From: Lachnospiraceae bacterium | GTDB taxonomy: Bacteria; Bacillota; Clostridia; Lachnospirales; Lachnospiraceae | Assembly: GCA_017620255.1 (NCBI GenBank) | Contig: JAFZQU010000024.1 | Coordinates: 1 to 64,000, forward strand | DNA: 64,000 nucleotides | Direction: 5' to 3' | Part shown: one piece after another, positions 9,001-17,500 of the stretch | Layout: the number at the start of each line of letters is the position of its first letter | Position numbering within the stretch: the stretch's first letter is position 1 | The notes under the pieces: model-generated | The model's database searches: none | Seen by the model: only the letters and a program-made list of their open reading frames with translations | What the model was told of the DNA's origin: nothing | Program-made: the position numbers and the translations under genes

Positions 9001-11127
9001 CCCGCTCTCATAGCTGACAAAGCCGTCCATAACCGCATTTTGCGGGGTGACTGTGCAGTCATGGATCCTTCTGAAATTATATCCTTCCCGGAATTGTACA
9101 TATGCATCCTTGTTAAAGTGTTCACAGACGACGCCTTCGGGATAGTAATCTCCGAATTGCGCGGATCCAAAACCGAATTGGAATCTGACGGCTTCCGCTG
9201 TCCCGAATCCGACTCTCACATAGCCGCTTTCATCACACAGGGCCGCCGTCGTGGTCACGATCCCTTTGGACGCATCCACTTCCTTCCCGTTTACCGTTGC
9301 TTTGCCCGTGAGTTTGTAACCGTCTCTTGCAGCCCCAAGGATCGTCAGAGTCGCAAAGGGATCCTCGATGTCGTATGTATCTCTGGGTCCCGGCAGAACT
9401 GTCCCTGCACACCTTACTTCCGTTTTCCCGATCTCCACGCTGTTGACGTCAAACCCCGTCATGATAAAGAGCTTGCGCGGTTTTTCTACCGCCTCGGCGG
9501 AGATGGTCTTGCCCGCAAGGAGAGTGGCGTTGCCTGTCATGTTGTAGAGCAGGCCGTCCTTTTTCTTATTGACCACCGGTTCCGGCAGCCGGATCCTTGT
9601 CGGCTCCTCCTGCCCGCCTATGCCCAGTAATTTCATCTTTCCCGCTGTCAGGATATAATTGCCTTTTGTTTCGATCGTATAGGCAAACGAGGCTGTATTC
9701 TTTGGAACTGTCACAACCCCCGTTTCCTTATTGTATTTCACGCCCCGTGCCGATGTTGCGAAGGTACAGTTCTTTGCATCCACTGTAAAAGTCACATCTT
9801 CCTCGGATGCCTGTGCCGCGGTTTCAACGGAAAGCACCAGGTTCTTCTTCACCAGGTCGCCGGGGACCCGGTAAGCGGTATACTCTTGGGCCGCATTAAT
9901 CGATCCGGCGATCTTGGCCGTCACCTTTTCTTCCAGTGCCGCCAGTTCCTGCCCGTCCGCTTTTACCTTTTTTACTTCCGTGTCGGGATCCGGGATCACA
10001 ACGATGGTGGCATCCTTTCCGTAGACGACGGGATTCCCCGTATTGCCTTCAATGAGCTTGCTCAGCTGGCCGTTCCCATCCTTCTCCTGATACAGGTAAA
10101 AATCAGCCGCCTGCGCTTTGGCCGGCCATAAATTATATGTCTTAAGTTTCAACAGAAACGTCAGCGACAGGCTGCTGTTGCTGTTCTCAGCCTGTATCAC
10201 GCGGTTTTTCGGAATGGTGGCTGTCGTACCTTTCATCAGGGTCGGACTCGATTCATTGACCAGATAGATATCGCAGGAATCGATATCGATCTTTCCTTCT
10301 TTTCCTGAGATCGTGACCGTGATATCCTCACTCTTCGTGATGGGATAAGGCGGGTTATCCTGATTATAATCAACACCCGTGTAGTCGAGTTGGAAGTCAT
10401 CAACATCGAGAGGGGCCAACGAATAGTCCCAGTTGTATCCGCCCTTAGACACATATAGGACCTGCGGGGACACAACATAGATGTCCGTATCCCCGTCTAC
10501 GGCTTCCAGGGTGTAAACACCCTCTGCATCGGGTGTGAGTCTGTTTTCTTCACTTACGCTGCCTTTGTAAACACGAAGGACCTGATACTCTTCCTCCGGT
10601 TCTACCCGGAATGAAAAATCATTCCCTTCCGTCACCTTGACAATATTGTATGTCAGTTCCTTTCCGTCCACGCTGACAGAGTAGCGTTCGCTAAAGTAAT
10701 ATCTGAATGTAATGCTGCATTGTTTTTCGCCAAGGAGTTCATCATCCGGTTCCTCTGCCTCCTGCGCATCTTCCGGTTCCTCTGCAGCAAGCAGTTCTTC
10801 TTCTGCTTCTGCCTCTTCCGCAGTATACTCTGCAGCTTCCGGCACATCTGCAGCATATTCCGGAACTTCCGGATCTTCTGCTGCCGGTTCTGCTTCTCCC
10901 GGTTGTGCTTCTCCCGGTTGTGCTTCTCCCGGTTCTTCCGCAACATATTCTGCGGCTTCCGGCTCTTCCGCAGCATACAGTGTTTCTGCTGCCACCGGCT
11001 GTACATTTTCCACTGCTTCCGGTGTCTCGGTGCCGGCAAATACATATGACGGCAATCCCGTCATGATCATTGCCGCAGCAAGAATACCGGTAAGCATCCT
11101 TCTCATGATCATCACTGTGTGTTTCAT
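6031..11127 (-). CDS. Giant secreted protein with Ig-like repeats (1698 aa)
   Basis: A 1698-aa exported protein of unrecognised overall family. The start at 11127 is chosen because it follows a GGAGGG ribosome site and begins a clear signal peptide (MKHTVMIMRRMLTG..., cleavage near residue 31 at YVFAG). The frame stays open further upstream, but through a 13-bp repeat array, and that stretch is not believed coding. After the signal peptide comes an acidic Ala/Glu/Pro-rich segment of about 100 residues with PGEAQ/PGEAE repeats. The rest is beta-rich modules resembling bacterial Ig-like and putative-Ig folds, including a segment with TIDKDTGRFTSTPKSGTYT. There is no LPXTG-like motif, transmembrane tail, or recognisable cell-wall-binding domain; the C-terminus ends in FTMTFQ. 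It is probably a surface or matrix protein held non-covalently. Confidence 0.75.
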   Translation of the reverse strand: MKHTVMIMRRMLTGILAAAMIMTGLPSYVFAGTETPEAVENVQPVAAETLYAAEEPEAAEYVAEEPGEAQPGEAQPGEAEPAAEDPEVPEYAADVPEAAEYTAEEAEAEEELLAAEEPEDAQEAEEPDDELLGEKQCSITFRYYFSERYSVSVDGKELTYNIVKVTEGNDFSFRVEPEEEYQVLRVYKGSVSEENRLTPDAEGVYTLEAVDGDTDIYVVSPQVLYVSKGGYNWDYSLAPLDVDDFQLDYTGVDYNQDNPPYPITKSEDITVTISGKEGKIDIDSCDIYLVNESSPTLMKGTTATIPKNRVIQAENSNSSLSLTFLLKLKTYNLWPAKAQAADFYLYQEKDGNGQLSKLIEGNTGNPVVYGKDATIVVIPDPDTEVKKVKADGQELAALEEKVTAKIAGSINAAQEYTAYRVPGDLVKKNLVLSVETAAQASEEDVTFTVDAKNCTFATSARGVKYNKETGVVTVPKNTASFAYTIETKGNYILTAGKMKLLGIGGQEEPTRIRLPEPVVNKKKDGLLYNMTGNATLLAGKTISAEAVEKPRKLFIMTGFDVNSVEIGKTEVRCAGTVLPGPRDTYDIEDPFATLTILGAARDGYKLTGKATVNGKEVDASKGIVTTTAALCDESGYVRVGFGTAEAVRFQFGFGSAQFGDYYPEGVVCEHFNKDAYVQFREGYNFRRIHDCTVTPQNAVMDGFVSYESGYLILHRDKIRDYNKTLQITASAINGGGSVITGKFSISFVPPVTSATVSGVKNGELSQPMGTSATYDVKLNKGASPGVLAIRAFDEDLHAKVKFDPATMKLSVETFYDIYDTIYLQQEAFDVVLYEKDYNKDVLSFKVVPTAVTLNAPNISVKNVSDVDMMLSLSLPRGLSAKNLFYEVSAVPSQNETVTAPMVEEVKPFYVRADSAAADAVRLPLAKKANPAYNAEAPEENNPEFIDALPGEGHEQKYDITVRLVQAGLKYSGNEPETETIIQTGQEKTLKNQKTKNVAYEVKMSVTKKTTAFFKGEKNVLVGVAKFSAGTSFTQIDEANSYVQDAEGNKLDGVSVKAGADGISLYLPQTSGIPVGKATVVVKPNLPTNTVCTPATIPLTVKQPIEGMYLTPYDNAGTLYLFKPAGKAGTLKFTVHFIGDTKPASAKVKWSLSTEGYSKVKEYVSVKNGTVTVDKALIMGDWSEASRRVTIAAMADDFEGNTVIATRTFVVTGENLKKDGSMVLYDKTSNPVEDTDAVHPDAIATLSSVENVTSGYVVICDSTNTRMQPENFTYKVAPKGLTIDKDTGRFTSTPKSGTYTVTATGKDPAKTEYKLTFTVAETTPAYECRVETPTREILTPKENNTDENGNPVITYRSEEPFSHFTFLMHRSDRSILDNTRVKVTGGKTLTEQKDAYGTRVFVIQPTTDPVVIQYEKTTVKVYNRLPEQTITIEPLPDLYANAKNAVYAFKVKTDTGEGMHIPQNYGTTVKFDHILFTEGEQLYKYKKDADKLNYRMMMVWLNNNRVDTDPSAEVYDGSFTSTISSSPFPDVPAGTYTYTATLVTTDHQSMSFGTGGMVGFGKSKVTYHSAPTTFSIKVKKGKAATAKIDPKVKMTLEADKWSGEISFKKSDFASISAVTLYNCNEKGVVVPLTSFFVAEISEDEKKIVLLQKKDDEFDPAAYPGTISGYIEYELVKGDGETNPDMTKVKRTEKFTMTFQ
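10891..10935 (-). repeat. Three tandem 15-bp repeats in the acidic segment
   Basis: Three consecutive near-identical 15-base units (10891-10905, 10906-10920, 10921-10935) encode PGEAQ, PGEAQ and PGEAE just after the signal peptide. They preserve the frame, so slippage would change length without inactivating the gene. Confidence 0.85.
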
Positions 11128-11187
11128 AGATCCAACCCTCCTGTTTGAACACCGGCCCTGTATGATTTTGCTTTCGTGAGGTTGCTC

Positions 11188-11252
11188 GTACAATTGCTTC
11201 GTACAATTGCTTCGCACAATCATTTCAAACAATGATTTCGTACAATTGCCGA
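11188..11252. repeat. Five tandem 13-bp repeats in the leader of the 1698-aa gene
   Basis: Two perfect units reading GTACAATTGCTTC (11188-11200, 11201-11213), then GCACAATCATTTC (11214-11226), AAACAATGATTTC (11227-11239) and GTACAATTGCCGA (11240-11252). They sit between the likely transcription start and the ribosome site of the downstream gene. They could be binding sites or an RNA structure element. Confidence 0.8.
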
Positions 11253-11259
11253 TGTTGGT

Positions 11260-11286
11260 TTGTCATATTGTGACAAGATAATTATA
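11260..11286 (-). promoter_or_regulatory. Promoter -10 with palindromic operator over the start point
   Basis: A perfect TATAAT on the minus strand (11281-11286) is followed by the palindrome TTGTCA-N5-TGACAA (11260-11276), which covers the predicted transcription start. No good -35 is visible. The layout fits repression by a dimeric regulator; this is inferred. Confidence 0.5.
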
Positions 11287-11436
11287 CGACGAATTTTCCG
11301 AAAATGCACTATAAAATCGCGATTTTTCTCCGTCATTTATCAGTACTTACATGACAGTTTATCCTTCCGGTTCTTTGATCCAGGCCGATTTTTTGATCGC
11401 ATCGGTCTTGGTGCTTTCTCGCGCTTTCTGCTGCAA

Positions 11437-11471
11437 ACAAAAAAGGACTTATCGTCTGTCGATAAATCCTT
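11437..11471 (-). terminator. Rho-independent terminator downstream of the 2301-aa gene
   Basis: 12-bp arms (11443-11454 and 11460-11471, one mismatch) around a 5-base loop, then a T-run on the minus strand (complement of the A-rich 11437-11444). It lies about 118 bases after the stop codon, beyond a receiver-domain remnant. Confidence 0.75.
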
Positions 11472-11484
11472 TTCACGATCATCC

Positions 11485-11588
11485 CTAAAGATTCAGGATC
11501 ATCTTCTCCGGATCCGCGTATTCAGTGGGTTTGGACAGATAACCGTCAAGCCCCCGCCGGGACGCATACAATATCAAACTCGGATCTT
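11485..11588 (-). pseudogene. Remnant of a response-regulator receiver C-terminus
   Basis: Directly after the stop codon of the 2301-aa gene, in another frame, the minus strand reads ...YASRRGLDGYLSKP followed by TEYADPEKMILNL and a stop at 11485-11487. G-D-G-Y-L-S-K-P is the conserved end of receiver domains, containing the invariant lysine, and a DPEKL-like helix normally follows. No start codon or ribosome site belongs to it and the upstream part of the domain is absent. It is read as the leftover 3' end of a response-regulator or hybrid-kinase gene, but the piece is only about 35 residues long. Confidence 0.45.
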
Positions 11589-14500
11589 CTATTTCCAAAT
11601 TGCATAAAGTGTAACACTGTCATCAAAAGTGAGACGCCACATCCACGATGGTGTGAATGCTGCTTTGTCGGAAAAGATCACACTTCCGGTATCCTTTATC
11701 CCCCAGCCTTTGAACGAGACCTCCGCTTCGGTAACATTGACCCATTTCTTTGTCGATTCATTATACTTCTGAACCTTATAGGCGTTTGCCGTCATCTTGC
11801 CTCCGTAAGGTGTTTCGGTTCCCTTCATCGTGCCGGTGATGCGGTAGTTGTAGTTGTCTTCATACCAGCTTTCTATGGAATTGTTATATTCTGCAAGTGC
11901 CTGCGCCTGATCCGCATTACTCAGCCTGTTCCACATAGTATACATGAGTCCTGTTTCGTTCGCGTTATAAGTGATCGCATAATTCATCCGTCTTGGCACG
12001 ATCTTGAAAGACACCTGTTTCGTTCCGCCAAACAGATTGGCTCCGTGATTTAGGGCCCTGATCGTCACTTTGGCTGTACCGCGGTCAATATTATTGATAT
12101 AGGAACCGGGCACGATCTCAAAGTCCTGTCCCCATTTCAATGTTCTGGTCACGGTCTTGCTCTCTTTGTATGTTACGGTTATATCATCCTTTGTCAGTTC
12201 TATCGGGGCTCCGGTCCATTGTTTGTCCGCAATGGTGATCTTGAAGGCGCTTCCCGTGATGCTTAATTCTTTTTTGACATATTTGAATTCCGCAGTGTTG
12301 TCATCTTCCGTATAGGCACCCTTGCCTCTGATGATGACTTTGATCCTCGTGCCTTCAGGGATGAGATAACTTTCCTCCACCTTTTTACCCGCTTTTGTAT
12401 CGGCTGCATTTACCGTATCATATGCTTTTGTTATCTTATTATAGGTTTGAACACCCGTAGTATCAGCAGCAAATACATATTCAAACGGATGATCCTTATC
12501 CTTGGGTCCGTAGTAATCCGTTCCCGCCTTTAATACCTTTCCGGTTGCTTTTTCCAATACAGTCACGGCCGGATTGCAGATCCCTGCCTTATCCTGCCAC
12601 TGGACATCGGAAGCGATCACGGTAAGACCGGAATCATTGAACGGTTTCTTTCCGATCTTAAAATATCTGACGGTGGAGCCTGCAAAATTGCCCTTTCCTT
12701 TGATCGTAAGGGTAGGGATCTTTCCGGTGGAAAGGTCGGTCTTTACTGCCGTATTATTGGCCCAGGAAACGGTATAATCCTTACCTTCTTTCATTGGCTG
12801 TATTCCAAACCTTACTACAAGCTCAGGCTTTACACCGCCGAGATTGTATGAAAACTCAGGATGGGTGTCTCCGTGCCAGATATAATCTGTTCCATCCTCC
12901 GTATAATACACATTGATATGTGATGATGCGGATGCCATATCGGCTCCCGTGATCTTAAAGGTCTTTGTAAGCTGTCCGGTATAACCGGCGTCAGGCCTGC
13001 CGGTGATGATCATTTTCGCCGTTCCTGCGTTTATATTATTTTCATATTTCACATCATAGGCGAAATAAGGGATCACCGTGCTTCCCCTGTCAAGGGTGAG
13101 TTTAAAGGTTGCAGGATCCTGTTCGATCGCCGTTCCGCTGTAAGGGACGGTTGCCTTGAATCCGGCCATAGTCTCCATTTTGGCCCCGGACAAGGATGTG
13201 CCGGTGATATTGAAGGTCTTCGTCACGGTTCCAAAATAGGTCTCATGACCGGGCAAAACATTTTCTGTTCCCCTGATCGTAACGGTTGCTTTGCCGACCG
13301 ATCTGTAGTTCTCAGCCGGATCGTTGTATTCCAGTTTATAGTCAACACCCTGGACCAATGTCTTCCCTCCGCATTTTACGGTAACCGTGGGATGATGAAT
13401 GGTGCCGTCATACTTGATATTGGCTATATTGGAAACAGATGCCTTTGACACCGGAACACCGTCGATGATCACTGCTTCAAAGGACTGGGAGCCTGTGAAG
13501 TTTGTGCTCTTAGCCCTTATCGGGATATTATATGGGCCCGGCGAATCATATCCTGACGGTGCATACTCATATTCATAATCTTTTCCGGCCTTCAGAGTCA
13601 CAACTTTTCCCCCGAGAGTTGCTGTAACGGTGGTGGTCGGTTTCTGATCCCTGCCCGTATACTTAAGCCGGACATTCTGTGCGTGAGCCTGCGTTGTAAG
13701 GTTGGCAGGTTCGATCACAAATGCCTTCGTAAAGGTGCCCTTGTAATTCCCCTTTCCCTTGACCGTGACGGAGGGAGCTTTTGATGCATTAAATCCCTCC
13801 TGCCCTTCTGTCAGGGTATAGGCGTTTGTATTATTACTGTATGAAACCGAATAATCATCCGTACTGAGGAGCTTTTCACCCCAGTATACCTTTACGGCCG
13901 GTGTGATCTTACTTCCGGTGTAATCCTGTGCAGGAATGTCTTCCATCCAGATACCGGTAATAGACGGCGGTGTAACCGTTAAGGATAATGGTACCGTAAC
14001 GGATGCTCCTTCTTCTGTTCTAAGTGTCAGATCAGCCGTGTAGACGAAATTCGGTTTAAGAACAAGTCCCGTCTTTACATCAACGGTACAGACCGGTCCA
14101 TAGTCTCCGGGCGTGATCGTTATGGGATATGTAGCAAGTGTCTTTTTGATTTCGAAAACTTCAGCACCCGGGCCGGTCAGGATCACATTGGCAGCGGGAT
14201 TATCCGGATTATCTGATACTTGGGAAAATGAAGAAAATTTAACATTCTTCGTTCCGATATCATACAGCCAGATATCCTGTCCGGCGGGTGGCAAATAGCT
14301 GCCATCATCCGAAAGCTCGATTGTGGACGAAACCGGAGCCGCTTTTACGGCATATTCCTTCTTCGCTGTCATCTTAAATACGATGTCAACGGAACTTTTG
14401 CCGGCTGACACATAAGGCGTTATCCTGACGCATTCCGAATTAAAACCCGCAACAGTCAGCGTACAGTTTTCTTTGGTCAATTTGGAGAAAATCAGGCTGC

Positions 14501-17500
14501 TGTCGTTCTCTGTTTTGTTTTGAATATTATATGTTACATAACCCGGATCTACTTCCCCCCAATCATAAAAGCTATCCTCTGAATCTTCCCCCTGTCTCGG
14601 CTCGGCATAATCAGATACAGAGTAGCGGCCGGGATCGACTGACAAGCTGTCCTTCCAATTCAATGTCGCCGGATTATTGTTTTGCAGAAACAGTCCAAAA
14701 CCTCCGTTGCCGGTATGCGCGCTTATCGTGACTTTCTCCAGGATCCTTCTTGGCACGGGAATATGCGTTCTACTGATCTCATCACCGCAGTTGGAGCAAT
14801 ATTCCACCTTATCATAACTTCCGTCATGCTCTTCATCTGCTGGGATCTCGTTTTCCCTGACTTCAACAGGGGAATGACCCGTTGCGGGAAGCACAGGGTC
14901 TGATATCGGATTGAGGCCATCCTTGTCCGAAAACATCTGACTACAGTCTGTGCACTTATAATATGCAATATTCCCCGCCGAAATACAGGTGGGATCAAAT
15001 GCCGGAAAATGGGTCATTTTGTGCGTATGTGCTTTCCACCTTGCGGTTATGGTGACAGGTCCGTCCACAATGATACCTTCGCCGGCTTCTCCCTTATCCC
15101 AGCCGTCGAATATACAACCCGACTTGGGTGTGAATCCGTCCGGCTGCCCCGGCAGGATGAACTGTGAGCCAAGCGGGATGTTTTCCTCGACCTGTGAGCC
15201 CGAGCCCTCACCGGGATCAAGGATAACCTTGCAGGTTTCGGCTTCTACCGTAACTACCAGATCATTAGCAACATTTCCTCCGTACGAGTCGGTGACAGAA
15301 TAGGTATATGTTCCGGCATCAGCATAAATGGCGTTCACATCAAGTTTACGATCGGATGGATGGAAATATATGACAGGAGCCGTACCCTCCCCCGATTTTT
15401 TCGTCGCCGTCAGCGTTCCGATCGTGGACAGTTCGGGTATAACGTTGATAAATTCAAATCCGGATTCCATCCGGCCTTTTCGGATCGTGATCTCGGGCAT
15501 GATAATATTCAACGCAACAAATCCGCCCTGTCCACTGGTTCCCTGTATAAGGGTAAGTGTATCACTGATGGTCCCGCTTAAGTTTGACGCACTGATCTTC
15601 AGATAGTTTTTCGGCTTCTCCTCAGCCGGCTTATAGTAGACCGTCTTGTAATACTGAGTAGGATTGATCGGGGTAGTGCATTCTTTTGTAGTGTAAAATT
15701 TTCCATATACAGATGAATTGTTAATGTTACCGTCAATCTTCCATAACTTTATCCCCTCAAAATCCGCTGCTTCCGGTACGGAGTTTGCGGTGATCTGATA
15801 AATCCCGAAGCCTTCAACCGGAGAAACATATACATATCCCTTACTGTCCGTAACGGCATCCCTTTCGATGGGAGAAACTTCTCTGATCGACAGCTCAATA
15901 TCCTGAAGTTCCTGCGCCTGTCCGTTGAATATTTTCGCATAAACGAACTTGGTTCCGGCAACCTGTACATCGGTTTCACGCATGCGCGTAAATACGATCA
16001 CACGTTTGTTTTTCTGGGCATTGATATTGTAATTGCCATCCTTGCTTGGATGAACCGCACCTGTCCAGTCGGGAACCGGGATTTCCGAACTTTCGGGATA
16101 AGCAAGAACATATTCCTGATCTTTCTTTGCATTCGTGATCGTGACCTTAGCGTAGCCTGACCCCGGATCTAATGTCAGCTTCGGTGTTGCCGGATCGGAT
16201 GTATTGAGCTGTTTTTTTACAAGCTTAAAGCTTCCATATACCACACCGCGATACCCGTCTGCCTTTACACCCGCTCGGATATACTTTCCCGCGTCCGAAG
16301 GCTTAGGTGTATAGGTCGGGGCGTTTTCACCATTTAACGTTTCACACTCGTATCCCTCTATTCCGGAAGCAGAGAGCTGCCAGAAATAATGCAGTTTACC
16401 ACTCAGCTCACTTACGGAAGGGGTCAGGTTGTATGTGGGATTCATCTGTATTCCAACACTGCAGGAGGGGCTGTAGGTGATATTGCCTGAGAGTTTCGGC
16501 TGCGCCCAGATCTGGCATATGCCGGAGTATACTTCCCCGGTATATCCGGGCACAGTAACCCTTGCGCGGATAGTACTGTCTGCATCTCCCGGTTTCACGA
16601 CATAAGTCTCCTCTGTGGCACCCGGGATATCATTATAGTCACTGCCTGCCTTTTTTTGCCAATGAACATTATGACCAGCCGGAATATCGTTATATGTTAA
16701 TGACAGCGTGTCACCAACAGTTGCTTCAGATCCGTTTTTAATACTCACTGTACCGGGAATGGGGTTTTTCTTGATCAGAACCTCTTTTGCGACCTCATCG
16801 ATAGCTGACACTACGGTGGTCCCCATTACTTTGCCCCCGGCAGGGGTCACAATCGCAAGCTCCGATGGCAGCGTTATTCCATCGTTCACACGCATGGCGT
16901 AAGAGTTTCCCTTTGCATGAATGATACTGGATGCATCAATACTTGCTATATTATCAACCAATATCCCGTATTTGGCCCCGGAGACCGTGAGACTCGCGGG
17001 CTTGTTTTCATATGATAGAGAGAGACGACCAAAATAATCCGTTTGTGAATCGATGGCGGCCTCTCCTCCATTGCATGTAACATTCACATCAGCTCCCGCA
17101 ACGAAAACCCCGGAAACTGCTTTTATTCCCTTTCCGCCTTCAACCGTATACTGACTGCCCTCAAATGTCACATTGCCGGACTCTGCCATGATACCATAGC
17201 CGGATCCCGCCTGCTTTATGGATGCGCCATTAAAAAAACGCACGCGGTCCTTTATATGGATCGTATCACCATTTTGGGATTTCAATGTTGCAGGGCTGTA
17301 TATTCTTACCTCTCCGGGAAGACCTGTAGTTTGGATGGCGCTTCCGAAGCTCTCCACCGAAAGATTTCCCCCCTTGCCAAAAGTAACACTTTTGCCATCA
17401 CCGGTTACATATATACCCCTGTCTCCGGCTGCTTTTATTTCAACATCACAGTTTTCGCCAATCTCGACATTACCGTTCGCTCTTATGCCGCCTTTCCCGG

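Noticed and set aside
11128-11232. N-terminal extension of the 1698-aa protein
   Set aside because: The extra 35 codons translate the 13-bp repeat array. The start at 11127 has GGAGGG and a signal peptide.
11260-11607. 115-codon plus-strand frame between the two giant genes
   Set aside because: It has no ribosome site or family features and runs through a promoter, a terminator and the receiver remnant on the other strand.
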